From the NCBI GenBank assembly GCA_007116575.1, contig SKIF01000009.1:1-60351 (forward strand): DNA of 60,351 nucleotides, written 5' to 3'. Within the stretch, counting starts at the first letter, position 1. Every line of letters begins with the position of its first letter. The translations under genes and the position numbers were made by a program. The DNA is from Paracoccaceae bacterium (GTDB lineage Bacteria; Pseudomonadota; Alphaproteobacteria; Rhodobacterales; Rhodobacteraceae). This document shows, one piece after another, positions 27,586 to 37,633 of the stretch. The notes beneath the pieces were generated by a model that saw only the letters and a list, made by a program, of their open reading frames with translations, had not been told where the DNA came from and did not search any database.

Positions 27586-28668
27586 ATGGGACTATCATCC
27601 GATCTGCAATTGCGCGCATGGGGCGTGGCGGCGTTGGTCTTCATCGCGCTGCTGTGGTTTCTGGGCGATGTGCTGTTGCCCTTCGTCACCGGTGCGGCGA
27701 TTGCCTATTTCCTCAACCCGGCCGTCACGCGGTTGAGCGAAGCGGGCCTGCCGCGCGCGCTGGCAGTGACGGCGCTGATGCTGGCGATGCTCGGCGCCGT
27801 GGTGCTGGCGGGGCTGCTGATCATCCCGGCCGTGATCGGGCAGGTGATCCAGCTGACCGAGGCCGCGCCCGAATTTCTGGCGCAGCTGCAGGACTGGCTG
27901 CGCGCGCGTCTGCCCGCAAGCGATACATTCGAGGAAACGCTGCGCGACTCGCTCGCGGCGATGGGCGAGACGATCCGCGACCGCGGCGCAGATCTGGCGC
28001 AGGGTGTGTTGCGTTCGGTGACCGGGCTGGTCTCGGTGCTGATCTTTCTGGTGATCGCCCCGGTTGTGGCCTTTTACCTGCTGCTCGACTGGCCGCGCGT
28101 ACTGGCGGGTGCAGATGACCTGCTGCCGCGTCAGCATGCACCCGTCATCCGCAACCTTGCACGCGACATCGACCGCGCCATTGCCGGGTTCGTACGCGGG
28201 CAGGTAACAGTCTGCCTGATCCTTGCGGCCTATTACGCTACCACGCTGGGGCTGGTGGGGCTGCAATTCGGGCTGGCCATCGGGGTGATCGCGGGGCTGA
28301 TCTCGTTCATCCCTTATATCGGCGCGATTGTCGGCGGGGTGCTCGCCATCGGGGTGGCGCTGTGGCAGTTCTGGGGCGAACCGGGCGCGATTGCGCTGGT
28401 GGTGGCCGTTTTTGTCATAGGTCAGGTGCTCGAGGGCAACATCCTCGTGCCGCGCATTGTCGGCAATTCGGTGCGGCTGCACCCGGTCTGGCTGCTCTTC
28501 GCCATCTCGACCTTCGGGATGCTGTTCGGCTTTACCGGGATGCTGATCGCCGTGCCGCTGGCGGCATCGCTGGGAGTGCTGGTGCGCTTCGGCCTGGCGC
28601 AGTATCGCAGCTCACGGCTTTATGGCGCGCAACGAGACACGGACGGCGACGAGGGTGGGGCACCATGA
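27586..28668 (+). CDS. AI-2E/PerM-family membrane transporter
   Basis: A 360-residue inner-membrane protein with about 7-8 helices: a pair at the N-terminus (ALVFIALLWFLGDVLLPFVTG and AVTALMLAMLGAVVLAGLLI), a cytoplasmic coiled segment, then a C-terminal cluster with the family motif FIPYIGAIVGGV and a conserved LEGNILVPRIVG. The substrate is not established for most members. The stop overlaps the hdaA start (ATGA), an arrangement conserved in alphaproteobacteria and indicating coupled translation. Confidence 0.9.
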   Translation: MGLSSDLQLRAWGVAALVFIALLWFLGDVLLPFVTGAAIAYFLNPAVTRLSEAGLPRALAVTALMLAMLGAVVLAGLLIIPAVIGQVIQLTEAAPEFLAQLQDWLRARLPASDTFEETLRDSLAAMGETIRDRGADLAQGVLRSVTGLVSVLIFLVIAPVVAFYLLLDWPRVLAGADDLLPRQHAPVIRNLARDIDRAIAGFVRGQVTVCLILAAYYATTLGLVGLQFGLAIGVIAGLISFIPYIGAIVGGVLAIGVALWQFWGEPGAIALVVAVFVIGQVLEGNILVPRIVGNSVRLHPVWLLFAISTFGMLFGFTGMLIAVPLAASLGVLVRFGLAQYRSSRLYGAQRDTDGDEGGAP

Positions 28669-29354
28669 CCCGCCCGCCCGAACAGATGCCAATACCGCTG
28701 GCGCTGCCTGCGCGGCGGGCGCGGGCCGATTTCGTTACCGCGCCGTGCAATGCGCGCGCGCTCACGCTGATCGAGCGTGGCGACTGGCCCGCGGGCAAGC
28801 TGGTGCTGAGCGGGCCGGAAGGCTCTGGCAAGACCCATCTGCTGCATGTCTGGGCAAAGGCACAAGAGGCAGAGATCGTCGAGGGCAGCGCGCTGCGCGC
28901 TGCTTGCGTCGAAACGCTGGCCTCACGCGGGGCCGTGGCCGTGGATGACGCGGCAGCGGTGGCAGGCGACAGCGCAGGAGAAACCGCGCTGTTTCACCTG
29001 CACAACCTGCTTGCCGCGCAGGGTGGCCAGCTGCTGCTGGCCGCGCGCGCGCCGGTGCGCGACTGGGGCCTGCGCCTGCCGGATCTGGCCTCGCGGCTTC
29101 TCGCAGCATCCCATGTCAGCCTCGGCGCGCCCGATGACGCGCTGCTGGCGGCTGTGATGAACAAGCTCTTTGCTGACCGTCAGGTGAGCGTGCCGGACAC
29201 GCTGATCCCCTATCTGCTGCCGCGCATGACCCGTTCGCTTGCCGCCGCGCAAGAGCTTGTCGCGCGGCTCGATGCCGAGGCCATCGCGCGCAAGAAACCG
29301 ATTTCACTGCGATTGGCGGCAGATGTCATGCAAATGTCACTGTTCCGCGACTAG
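28665..29354 (+). CDS. hdaA: Regulatory inactivator of DnaA, HdaA
   Basis: A 229-residue DnaA-related AAA+ protein that stimulates ATP hydrolysis by DnaA to prevent re-initiation of chromosome replication. The N-terminal clamp-binding motif EQMPIPLALP lies at residues 6-15, Walker A is GPEGSGKTHLL, and AVAVDDAAAV is the Walker B region. The C-terminal lid helices follow (LPRMTRSLAAAQELVARLD). The start ATG overlaps the upstream permease stop. It lacks the DNA-binding domain of DnaA, as expected for Hda-type proteins. Confidence 0.9.
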   Translation: MTRPPEQMPIPLALPARRARADFVTAPCNARALTLIERGDWPAGKLVLSGPEGSGKTHLLHVWAKAQEAEIVEGSALRAACVETLASRGAVAVDDAAAVAGDSAGETALFHLHNLLAAQGGQLLLAARAPVRDWGLRLPDLASRLLAASHVSLGAPDDALLAAVMNKLFADRQVSVPDTLIPYLLPRMTRSLAAAQELVARLDAEAIARKKPISLRLAADVMQMSLFRD

Positions 29355-29431
29355 GATATGGGTGCCGGATCTTGTGTCGTAGCCCCGCCCCGCATACCTT
29401 CAAAGGGTGAATTTCCCCGGAGGCTTTCTTG

Positions 29432-30370
29432 ATGCGCCACCTGTTTGCCCTCGCCTTGGCCCTGTCCACGAGTGCCATGCCCCTCGCCGCCTCCGAAATG
29501 CGCGAGATTTTCGGCGAGGTGATGCTGCTTGAACGTATGGCGCTGCCCGATGATACGGTGTTCATGCTTGATATCACCGACGCGCGCGACCAGTCCGTGG
29601 CCAGCAGCCGGAGGCAGACAGCGGGCACCCAAAGCCCATTTGCCTTCCAGGTCGAGGCCCCGGCAGATGCGCTTCTGGTGCTGCGCGCGGGGCTGCGCAT
29701 GGGCGATGACAGCATTTGGCTGAGCGAGCCCGTCGGGATCGAACCGGACAGCGAACCGCTGGATCTGGGCACCATCCGGGCGCTGCGCACCCCGCGGATG
29801 GGGTTTGCCTCGCTGCTTTCCTGCGGCAATACATTGATCGAGATCGGGTTTCTGCCTGATGAGGTGCGACTGCGCCTGAACGAGCAGGTCATCACCATGC
29901 AGACCGAGCCCGCAGCCTCGGGCGCGCATTTTGTCGCGGCGGACAACCCGTCCAGCTCGATCCACCTGAAAGAGACCTCGGCCATCGTGCGGATCGACGG
30001 GGCGGAACTGTCGGAATGCACCCTGATCCGCCCCGAGGCCGATCTGACCCAGGGGGTCTGGAATATCAGCGCCATCAATGACAAGCCGACGCAGTTTCCG
30101 TCGCGGACCGAGCTGGTCTTCTATCCCGATGGCCGGATGAGCGCCACGGTCGGTTGCAACCGGATGATCGGGGGGTTCCGGCGTCATGGCGGGATGCTCT
30201 CGATCGGGCGGGTGGCCAGCACGATGATGGCCTGCCCCGAGGGACTCGACACGCAGGAACGCAATTTCGCGCAGGCGCTTGAAAGGGTCGATGGCTACAG
30301 GCTGGATACCGACGCGGGACGACTGACCCTGATGGCAGGCGGCAAGGCCGTTATACAGGCGCGGAAATGA
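29432..30370 (+). CDS. Secreted YscW-MliC-like-META three-domain envelope protein
   Basis: A 312-residue exported protein with a signal peptide ([19 protein letters not shown]). Residues about 25-110 resemble the YbaY/YscW beta-sandwich ([37 protein letters not shown]). Residues about 120-205 resemble MliC, the membrane-bound lysozyme inhibitor fold: two Cys bracketing a strand pattern that includes [10 protein letters not shown]. The C-terminal 95 residues are a META (HslJ-like) domain with CNRMIGGF and STMMACPEG. No lipobox is present. The ATG at 29432 follows GGAGG. It may protect the envelope or inhibit lysozyme. A paralogue with the same architecture occurs at 41625. Confidence 0.75.
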   Translation: MRHLFALALALSTSAMPLAASEMREIFGEVMLLERMALPDDTVFMLDITDARDQSVASSRRQTAGTQSPFAFQVEAPADALLVLRAGLRMGDDSIWLSEPVGIEPDSEPLDLGTIRALRTPRMGFASLLSCGNTLIEIGFLPDEVRLRLNEQVITMQTEPAASGAHFVAADNPSSSIHLKETSAIVRIDGAELSECTLIRPEADLTQGVWNISAINDKPTQFPSRTELVFYPDGRMSATVGCNRMIGGFRRHGGMLSIGRVASTMMACPEGLDTQERNFAQALERVDGYRLDTDAGRLTLMAGGKAVIQARK

Positions 30371-30452
30371 GCAGCGCGGAAGGGCATGGCCGATGCCTCG
30401 CCTGCGGCGCTACAGGATTGACTTGGGAATCAGGTATCGGACCAGGATGAGC

Positions 30453-32720
30453 ATGCGCGAGAACAGGGGAACTCCAGAGCCGGACAGGCCGGACGCGCTG
30501 ACTGGCGCGGAGAACACGCTTGCAATCGCAAGCGAAGACGCGTTTGAGCAGCCGGGGGCGGATTTCCTCAATGCGCCCTTCCCTGAGCCTGTGGCGCTCG
30601 ATGGCTTCGACCCCGAAGGCCCCGAACGGTTCTTCAACCGCGAGCTTTCATGGCTCGCCTTCAACTGGCGCGTGCTGGAAGAGGCCGTCAACACACGCGT
30701 GCCGCTGCTGGAGAGGGTGCGCTTCCTGTCGATCTCGGCCACCAATCTCGATGAATTCTATACAGTCCGTGTCGCCGGTCTGCGCGAATTGGCGCGGGCG
30801 GGCAACACCACGCCCTCGGATGACGGGCGCAGTCCGGCCGAACAGCTTGTGCTGATCCACGAGGACGCCCGCCGACTGATGGATTATCAGCAGGAAATCT
30901 GGTCGGTGCTGCGTGAGGATCTGGCCAAGGCGGGGATCCTGATCCTGACCCACCATGATCTGAGCGCCGAAGATCGTGCCCTGACGCGCGATTACTTCCT
31001 GACCCATGTCTTTCCGGTGCTCTCGCCACTGGCGATCGACCCCGCGCATCCCTTCCCGTTCATCCCCAATGCGGGCTTTTCGCTGGCGCTGGAGCTGGAA
31101 GACAAGCGCGGCCGCAAGCTGAGCGCCCTGGTCCCGATCCCCAGCCAGATCGCCCGCTTCGTGCGACTGGGCAGCACGCCCATCCGAATGCTCCCGCTGG
31201 AAGAGCTGATCCTGGCCGAAATGGACAGTCTGTTTCCGGGCTACCACCTGCTGGGCTCCTGCACCTTTTCGGTGCTGCGCGACAGCGATCTCGAGGTCGA
31301 GGAAGAGGCCGAGGATCTGGTGCGCGAATTCGAGGTCGCGCTGAAACGCCGCCGCCGGGGCGAGGTTGTGCGCATGAAGATTTCGGCGGGTGCACCGCCG
31401 GATCTGCGCGAGGTCGTGATGGAGGAACTGGGCGTTCCGGCCAGCGATGTGATCGAGGTTGATGGCATCATGGGGATCTCGACGCTCAAGGAACTGGTGC
31501 TCGACGAACGCCCCGACCTCTTGTGGCCCAGTTTCACCCCCCGCGTCCCCGAGCGCGTGCAGGACCATCACGGCGACATGTTCGCCGCCATCCGTCAGAA
31601 GGACATGCTGCTGCATCACCCCTACGAGACCTTCGATATGGTGGTGCGGTTTCTGGAACAGGCCGCGCGCGACCCCGATGTGCTGGCCATCCGCCAGACG
31701 CTCTATCGCACCTCACGCGACAGCCCCATCGTGGCGGCCCTGTGCGAGGCCGCCGAGGCGGGCAAATCCGTCACTGCGCTGGTGGAACTCAAGGCGCGTT
31801 TCGACGAGGCCGCCAACATCCGCCAGTCGCGCAGGCTCGAGCGCGCAGGCGCGCATGTCGTCTATGGCTTCGTTAACTACAAGACCCATGCCAAGATCAG
31901 TACCGTGGTCCGGCGCGAGGGCGACCGTCTGGTGACCTATACCCATTGGGGCACCGGCAATTACCATCCGATCACGGCGCGGATTTACACGGACCTGTCG
32001 CTCTTCACCTGCGACGCCGCGCTGGGACGCGATGCAACGCGGGTGTTCAACTATGTCTCGGGCTATGCCGAGCCCGCGCAACTGGAAAACCTCGCCATCT
32101 CGCCGCTCTCGCTCAAGCCGCGTCTGCTGGAACTGATCGCCGCAGAAGCCGAGGCCGCGCGCGAGGGGCGCCCGGCCTGTATCTGGGGCAAACTCAATTC
32201 GATCATCGACCCGGATGTGATCGACGGGCTCTATGCCGCCAGTCGGGCCGGGGTGAAGATCAGCCTTGTCGTGCGCGGTATTTGCGGGCTGCGACCGGGT
32301 ATCAAGGGTTTGTCCGAGAATATCCGCATCAAGTCGGTGGTGGGCCGGTTTCTGGAACACTCGCGGATCGTCTGTTTCGGCAATGGTGCCGGGCTGCCCT
32401 CAGACCATGCGCGGGTATTCATCTCTTCGGCAGACTGGATGGGACGCAACCTTGTTCGGCGGGTCGAGACGCTGGTTGAAATCCTCAACCCGACAGTCAA
32501 GGCGCAGATCGTGCGCCAGATCATGGCGGCCAATCTGGCTGATGAGGCGCAAAGCTGGGTGATCCGCCCCAACGGCCCGGCGCTGCGCACCCTGCCCGAT
32601 GCGGGTGAGGCCCGGCGACTGTTCAACTGCCACCGCTTCTTCATGGAGAACCCCTCCCTGTCGGGGCGCGGCTCGGCCGGGGCGGATGACGTGCCGGAAC
32701 TGACTCATACCGATGGCTGA
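30453..32720 (+). CDS. ppk1: Polyphosphate kinase 1
   Basis: Makes inorganic polyphosphate from ATP. The protein is about 755 residues with the four PPK1 domains: N-terminal [19 protein letters not shown], a head domain with [14 protein letters not shown], and two phospholipase-D-like C-terminal domains. Catalytic patterns include [20 protein letters not shown], the His loop [13 protein letters not shown] (autophosphorylated His) and [15 protein letters not shown]. The start is uncertain: ATG 30453 is favoured because AGGA lies 5 bases upstream, but an ATG two codons earlier is possible. The first 45 residues are not conserved. No ppx follows. Confidence 0.95.
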   Translation: MRENRGTPEPDRPDALTGAENTLAIASEDAFEQPGADFLNAPFPEPVALDGFDPEGPERFFNRELSWLAFNWRVLEEAVNTRVPLLERVRFLSISATNLDEFYTVRVAGLRELARAGNTTPSDDGRSPAEQLVLIHEDARRLMDYQQEIWSVLREDLAKAGILILTHHDLSAEDRALTRDYFLTHVFPVLSPLAIDPAHPFPFIPNAGFSLALELEDKRGRKLSALVPIPSQIARFVRLGSTPIRMLPLEELILAEMDSLFPGYHLLGSCTFSVLRDSDLEVEEEAEDLVREFEVALKRRRRGEVVRMKISAGAPPDLREVVMEELGVPASDVIEVDGIMGISTLKELVLDERPDLLWPSFTPRVPERVQDHHGDMFAAIRQKDMLLHHPYETFDMVVRFLEQAARDPDVLAIRQTLYRTSRDSPIVAALCEAAEAGKSVTALVELKARFDEAANIRQSRRLERAGAHVVYGFVNYKTHAKISTVVRREGDRLVTYTHWGTGNYHPITARIYTDLSLFTCDAALGRDATRVFNYVSGYAEPAQLENLAISPLSLKPRLLELIAAEAEAAREGRPACIWGKLNSIIDPDVIDGLYAASRAGVKISLVVRGICGLRPGIKGLSENIRIKSVVGRFLEHSRIVCFGNGAGLPSDHARVFISSADWMGRNLVRRVETLVEILNPTVKAQIVRQIMAANLADEAQSWVIRPNGPALRTLPDAGEARRLFNCHRFFMENPSLSGRGSAGADDVPELTHTDG

Positions 32721-32955
32721 GCGGTGGTATCGCGGCTCGGCGAATGTCACCACACAGGATAACGGTCGAACCGCAATTGCCCTGCGCGCAGGCCAGTCGC
32801 CCTTCCGTCGCTGCCCGAGAGTGCGCGGGTGGGTGGCTGGAAAGCGCTCTTGGGCGGGGGCAGTGCCGGGGCACAGCCACGCGAACGGATAGCCTCGGCG
32901 CCCCCCCCCTGCACGCAGCCTTGCCTTTCGGGCAGCGCGCGCGTAGCTCTGGCCC
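32721..32955. other. Intergenic region with a C9 homopolymer ahead of the AMP-ligase gene
   Basis: This 235-base gap holds no gene I can support. It contains nine consecutive C residues at 32901-32909, about 47 bases upstream of the ligase ATG. The run is a potential slippage site and might alter promoter spacing. Confidence 0.5.
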
Positions 32956-34464
32956 ATGCGCGCGCTCACTGATCCTGCCCCGTTTCCGCCCTGCCCCGCA
33001 CCCTTCAACATGGCGCGGCATGTTCTGGCGGCGGGCGCGGCATCGCCCGACAAGATCGCGCTGCAGATCCTGCGCGCGAGCGGGGCCGAGCGGTGGTCCT
33101 ATGCGCGGCTGATCGCGGCGGTGCGCGGCACCGGAACCGGGCTCTTGCGCGCCGGGCTGCAACCGGGGGACCGGGTGCTGATGCGGCTGGGCAATACGGT
33201 CGATTTTCCGCTCGCCTATCTGGGCGCGCTGGCCGCAGGGCTGGTGCCGGTGCCAAGCTCGACGCAGCTCACTGGCCCCGAGATCTCTGCCATTGCCCAC
33301 GAGATCGACCCCGCTCTGATCCTTGCTGCCGAAGGTGTGGCTCTGCCTGACCATCCCGCCCCGGCGCTGGCGCAAGACGCACTTCGGGCAATGCAGGACC
33401 TGCCGCCCTGCGACTGGCATATGGGCAGCCCCGAACGCCCCGGCTACATCATCTACACCTCAGGCAGCGCCGGCGGCCCACGCGCGGTGGTCCATGCCCA
33501 TCGCGCGATCTGGGCGCGGCAGATGATGTGGGACGGCTGGTACGGGCTGAGCCCCGAGGACCGGATGCTTCATGCCGGGGCCTTCAACTGGACCTACACG
33601 CTGGGCACCGGGCTGATGGACCCCTGGGCGATCGGCGCAACCGCACTCATTCCCGAACCGGGCGCGCCGCTGGCGCTTATGCTCAAGCGCTTCGACGCAA
33701 CGATCTTTGCGGCCGCGCCGGGGGTGTACAGGCAACTGCTGAAGGACGGGCGCAAGCTGGACCTGCCACGCCTACGCCACGGGCTGTCGGCGGGTGAGAA
33801 ACTGCCCGAGACAACCCGTGCCGACTGGCACACGGCGACGGGGCGCGAGATTTACGAGGCGCTCGGCATGTCGGAATGCTCGACCTTTATTTCCTCCTCG
33901 CCGGGGCGCCCTGCTGCGCCAGGCTTGGCAGGCTATCCGCAGGCAGGGCGGTGCGTAGCAGTGCTGGGCGCGGATGGTGAGCCGGTCGCGCGCGGGCAAG
34001 AGGGTATGCTGGCGGTGCATCGCTCGGACCCGGGGTTGATGCTGGGCTATCTCGGGCCGGGCGGGCCGGACCTGCCCTTGCGCGGGGAATGGTTCGAAAC
34101 CGGCGATTGCGTCACCATGGCCGAGGACGGGGCCATCACCTATGTCGGGCGGCATGATGATATGATGAATGCAGGCGGCTTCCGCGTCTCGCCGCTGGAA
34201 GTCGAGCGCGCGCTGGCGCGCGCGCCCGGTATCCTCGATATCGCCTGCACGGAAGTCACAATCCGCGAGGGGGTGAGCGTGATCGCCGCCTTCTACACCG
34301 CCGAGGCCCCGCTGGACGAAACAGCACTGATGGACTATGCCGCCACCCGGCTTGCCCGCTACAAGCAGCCGCGCCTCTATCGCCATTGCGCGACCCTGCC
34401 GCGCTCGGCCAATGGCAAACTGTCACGCCGCGCGCTGCGCGCGGCTTTTGAGGGGGCGGCGTGA
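32956..34464 (+). CDS. AMP-binding acyl-CoA synthetase / benzoate-CoA-ligase-like enzyme
   Basis: A 502-residue member of the ANL adenylating family that activates a carboxylic acid to an acyl-CoA. The P-loop-like motif is YIIYTSGSAGGPRAVVHAH. Other conserved parts are YEALGMSECS, WFETGDC (adenine ribose Asp) and the C-terminal catalytic Lys in RSANGKLSRRAL. The substrate pocket cannot be read reliably; the shortness of the N-terminus and GMSECS region suggest aryl or short branched acids. Its stop overlaps the downstream DsbA-like gene (ATGA/TGATG overlap), and that gene overlaps an MFS gene, so the three form an operon. Confidence 0.85.
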   Translation: MRALTDPAPFPPCPAPFNMARHVLAAGAASPDKIALQILRASGAERWSYARLIAAVRGTGTGLLRAGLQPGDRVLMRLGNTVDFPLAYLGALAAGLVPVPSSTQLTGPEISAIAHEIDPALILAAEGVALPDHPAPALAQDALRAMQDLPPCDWHMGSPERPGYIIYTSGSAGGPRAVVHAHRAIWARQMMWDGWYGLSPEDRMLHAGAFNWTYTLGTGLMDPWAIGATALIPEPGAPLALMLKRFDATIFAAAPGVYRQLLKDGRKLDLPRLRHGLSAGEKLPETTRADWHTATGREIYEALGMSECSTFISSSPGRPAAPGLAGYPQAGRCVAVLGADGEPVARGQEGMLAVHRSDPGLMLGYLGPGGPDLPLRGEWFETGDCVTMAEDGAITYVGRHDDMMNAGGFRVSPLEVERALARAPGILDIACTEVTIREGVSVIAAFYTAEAPLDETALMDYAATRLARYKQPRLYRHCATLPRSANGKLSRRALRAAFEGAA

Positions 34465-35099
34465 TGCGGCTGGAAATCTGGTCCGATCCGGTTTGCCCGT
34501 GGTGCTTTATCGGCAAGGCGCGACTTGAGCGCGCGCTGGAATCGCGCCCCGGTCACCCGTTCGTGATCTCTTGGCAGCCATACCTTCTTAACCCCGACAT
34601 GCCGCGCGAGGGTATGGCGCGCGACGACTACATGGCACTGAAATTCGGCGATGCCGAAGGTATCCTGAACGCCTACCGCCCGGTGATCGAGGCTGCCGAG
34701 GAAACCGGTCTGGCGCTCGACCTTCCTGCGATAACGCATATGCCCAATACGCTGGACGCGCAGCGGCTGGTCCACTGGGCGGGGCTGGAAGGCAGGCAGA
34801 ATGCAATTGTCACGGCGCTGTTTCGGGCCTTTTTCCAGCAAGGGCGCGATATCGGCGACCTCGCGACCCTGACTGAAATTGCCGCTTCGACCGGGATGGA
34901 CCGAACCATGACCGAGCGCCTGCTGGCCAGCGAGGCCGATCTGGACCTGATCCGCGAGGGCGCGCGCGCCGCGCGCGCGCGGGGCATTCAGGGCGTGCCC
35001 TGCTTCATCCTCGACGGGCAATATGCGATCTCTGGCGCGCAGCCGGTTTCGCTATGGCAAGAAGTGATCGACGATCTGACGCGGGGCGGCTCTGCATGA
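34464..35099 (+). CDS. DsbA-family FrnE-like oxidoreductase
   Basis: A 211-residue cytoplasmic thioredoxin-fold protein with a CPWC active site (SDPVCPWCFIGKARLE, near residue 10) and a cis-Pro loop GVPCFILDG. There is no signal peptide, which fits the FrnE branch of the DsbA family rather than periplasmic DsbA. The ATG overlaps the preceding stop. Close relatives are often annotated as 2-hydroxychromene-2-carboxylate isomerase homologues; the conserved CxxC argues for a redox role. It is coupled to an MFS exporter-like gene whose start overlaps its stop. Confidence 0.85.
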   Translation: MRLEIWSDPVCPWCFIGKARLERALESRPGHPFVISWQPYLLNPDMPREGMARDDYMALKFGDAEGILNAYRPVIEAAEETGLALDLPAITHMPNTLDAQRLVHWAGLEGRQNAIVTALFRAFFQQGRDIGDLATLTEIAASTGMDRTMTERLLASEADLDLIREGARAARARGIQGVPCFILDGQYAISGAQPVSLWQEVIDDLTRGGSA

Positions 35100-36319
35100 G
35101 CCCCTGGACCCCGACGCGCCCGCTGCGTTTTGGCGAGTTCGTGGCGCTGATGGCGCTTCTCACCTCGACCGTGGCCTTTTCCATCGACGCGATGCTGCCC
35201 GCGCTGCCCACCATCGGGCAAGAGCTTTCGCCCGAAAACCCGGCGCGCGGGCAACTCATCATCACGAGTTTCGTCTTCGGCCTCGGCATGGGCACGCTGA
35301 TCTGCGGGCCGGTCTCGGACGCGTTCGGGCGAAAATCGGTGCTTCTGGCGGGCCTCACACTCTATCTTCTGGGCGCGGTGATGGCGGTCTGGGCCCCCAC
35401 GATCGAGACGCTGCTGGCCGCGCGCTTCCTTCAAGGGCTGGGGGCTGCGGCACCGCGTGTGGTGGCCACGGCTATGGTGCGCGACCTCTATTCAGGGCGG
35501 CATATGGCGCGAGTGACCTCGTTCATCATGACCGTCTTCGTGCTGGTCCCCGCACTCGCCCCATCGGTCGGCGCAGGCATTATCTGGTTGTCGGACTGGC
35601 GCATGGTGTTTTTCAGCTTCGTAGCCTTTGGGCTGGTCTCGGGGCTATGGCTGATGCTGCGCCAGCCGGAATCGCTGCCGCCCGAGCGCCGCCGCCCGCT
35701 GCATCTGCGCAGTCTTGGCCGCGCGGTGGTCGAGATCGTGACCAATCCGGCGGTGATGGTCTATGTGCTCGCCCTCACTTTCGCCTTTGCACCGCTCTTT
35801 GCGTGGTTGTCGAACCTGCCTATGATATTCGACGACGTCTACGGTCGCGCCAGCACCTTCCATTTCTGGTTCGCGGCGACGGCGCTGATCGCGGGTACGG
35901 CGGCGATTGCCAATGCGAAACTGGTGCTCAAGCTCGGCATGAAGAAGATCGCCACCTGGGCCTTCGCCTGGCAGGCGGGCGTTTCAATACTAGCCCTCCT
36001 GCTGATGCAGACGGGTCTGCCCGCGCCCTGGGATTTCGCGCTTTTCTTTGCTTTCATGTGCACGGCCTTCTTCTCGATCGGGCTGACCTTTGGCAATCTG
36101 AACGCGCTGGCGTTGCAACCTCTGGGTCATATGGCCGGGATCGGGGCCTCGGTGGTGATGTCCCTCTCGACTATCGGCGCGGCGCTGATCGCAGTACCGA
36201 TCTCGCTGGCCTATGACGGCACGCCCATGCCATTGATCTTTGGCATGATCCTTTGTGCCATCACTTCGCTGGCGCTGATGCTGATCGCGCGCAGAGTTGC
36301 GCAAGACGAGCCGGCGTGA
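35096..36319 (+). CDS. MFS transporter, Bcr/CflA drug-resistance family
   Basis: A 407-residue inner-membrane protein with 12 predicted helices. Family motifs are FSIDAMLPALPTIG in helix 1, GPVSDAFGRKSVLLAG in the loop 2-3 signature and RFLQGLGAAAPRVVATAMVRD. Bcr/CflA members export bicyclomycin, chloramphenicol, sulfonamides or dipeptides. Its ATG overlaps the DsbA-like stop by 4 bases. The operon context with an acyl-CoA ligase gives no clear substrate. The predicted loop between helices 6 and 7 is short and polar, as normal. Confidence 0.88.
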   Translation: MSPWTPTRPLRFGEFVALMALLTSTVAFSIDAMLPALPTIGQELSPENPARGQLIITSFVFGLGMGTLICGPVSDAFGRKSVLLAGLTLYLLGAVMAVWAPTIETLLAARFLQGLGAAAPRVVATAMVRDLYSGRHMARVTSFIMTVFVLVPALAPSVGAGIIWLSDWRMVFFSFVAFGLVSGLWLMLRQPESLPPERRRPLHLRSLGRAVVEIVTNPAVMVYVLALTFAFAPLFAWLSNLPMIFDDVYGRASTFHFWFAATALIAGTAAIANAKLVLKLGMKKIATWAFAWQAGVSILALLLMQTGLPAPWDFALFFAFMCTAFFSIGLTFGNLNALALQPLGHMAGIGASVVMSLSTIGAALIAVPISLAYDGTPMPLIFGMILCAITSLALMLIARRVAQDEPA

Positions 36320-36386
36320 TTTAACTTTGGACAGGGTCAGACGCGGCCCGGATTATCCGAAAACAACTTTCGCGCGAGGTCGCACC

Positions 36387-37241
36387 ATGGAACTCATTCT
36401 CGGGCTGGTCGTTCTGCTGGTCCTGATCGTCATCCTTGGGCTCAAGATCGTGCCCCAGGCGCAGAATTTCGTCGTGACACGGCTCGGGGCCTATCACCGC
36501 ACGCTCGATGCCGGGGTCAATGTGATCGTGCCTTTTCTCGACAAGGTCCATTCCAAGGTGCCGGTCAATGATCAGGTGCTCAATGACATCGCGCTCGAGG
36601 TGGTCTCGGCCGATAACGTCGTGTTCGGCTGTCAGCTGCTGGTCGTCTACAGGATCGAGAACCCCGAAGCGGCGGTCTTCCGCGTCAACAATATCGACAA
36701 TCTGGTGATTGGTCTGGTGCAGTCGCTGGTCCGGTCCGAACTGGGCAAGGTGGAACTCGATCAGGTGCAGTCGGATCGCGGCTCGCTGAACGTGGCGCTG
36801 CTTGAAGCGCTGGAGGATGCGGGCCAGACCTATGGTATTCGCATCTCGCGTTCGGAAATCACGGATGTGAAGCTGAACGAGACCACGCAGAAGGCCATGG
36901 CCGAGGTTCTGGCCGCCGAACGCGAGCGCCGCGCGGCCATCACCCGCGCCGAAGGGTTGCGTCGCGCCGCCGAACTCAACGCCGATGCCGAGCTTTACGA
37001 GGCCCAGCGCCGCGCCGACGCGATCCGTGCCATCGCCGATGCCAATGCCGAGGCCAATCGCGCCATCGCCGCCTCGCTGGTAGGCGAGAATGCACGCGAA
37101 GCGCTGACCTTCCAGACCGCTCGGATGCAGGTCGAAGCGCTGGAAGGGCTATCAAAATCCGAAAACGCGAAACTGATCATGCTGCCCGGCGGGCCGTCCA
37201 ACGCCTTCCGCGAGGCCGCCGCGATCCTCAAGGAGATCTGA
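36387..37241 (+). CDS. qmcA: SPFH/band-7 family membrane protein (QmcA type)
   Basis: A 284-residue protein with one N-terminal membrane helix (about residues 2-22, ELILGLVVLLVLIVILGL) and an SPFH domain (QAQNFVVTRLGAYHRTLDAGVNVIVPF through EITDVKLNETTQKAMAEVLAAERERRA), followed by a coiled coil rich in Ala/Glu/Arg. These stomatin-like proteins scaffold membrane microdomains and partner with NfeD proteins. The ATG at 36387 is the first Met consistent with the family N-terminus; upstream in-frame sequence runs through the preceding MFS gene. The NfeD partner starts 3 bases after its stop. Confidence 0.9.
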   Translation: MELILGLVVLLVLIVILGLKIVPQAQNFVVTRLGAYHRTLDAGVNVIVPFLDKVHSKVPVNDQVLNDIALEVVSADNVVFGCQLLVVYRIENPEAAVFRVNNIDNLVIGLVQSLVRSELGKVELDQVQSDRGSLNVALLEALEDAGQTYGIRISRSEITDVKLNETTQKAMAEVLAAERERRAAITRAEGLRRAAELNADAELYEAQRRADAIRAIADANAEANRAIAASLVGENAREALTFQTARMQVEALEGLSKSENAKLIMLPGGPSNAFREAAAILKEI

Positions 37242-37244
37242 GCG

Positions 37245-37580
37245 ATGGACCTCTTTGCCTTGCCCGACTGGATCATCTGGGGCCTGGTTGCCATCGTGCT
37301 TGTGGTGGCCGAGATGCTGACCACGGTCTATGTCGCGTTGGGCTTCGCCATCGCGGCTGCTGTGGTCGCGCTTGTCACCTGGCTCTTTCCGGGGATGCAT
37401 ATCTTCTTTCAGGGTCTGATCTGGGCATCGATCGGGCTGATTGTCTGGCTGGGCCTGTCGCGCTGGCACAAGCTACGGCGCAAGGCGCGGCGCGACATCA
37501 ATGATTTTGACTCCGTCAGCTCGCTGCCGCGCGCGGATCGCGAACGGCGCGACGCAATGCGGTCGCGCAACGGCGACTGA
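37245..37580 (+). CDS. NfeD-like short membrane protein
   Basis: A 111-residue protein with two or three close hydrophobic helices (PDWIIWGLVAIVLVVAEMLTTVYVALGFAIAAAVVALVTWLF) and a short basic tail without the OB-fold, that is the short NfeD1 type. It immediately follows the SPFH gene, the classic stomatin-NfeD partner pair thought to work together in membrane quality control. Confidence 0.85.
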   Translation: MDLFALPDWIIWGLVAIVLVVAEMLTTVYVALGFAIAAAVVALVTWLFPGMHIFFQGLIWASIGLIVWLGLSRWHKLRRKARRDINDFDSVSSLPRADRERRDAMRSRNGD

Positions 37581-37633
37581 CCCGCACCGAGGCTTTGCGC
37601 GTTCAGGAGCAGGGCCATTGAGAACCGCAGGGG

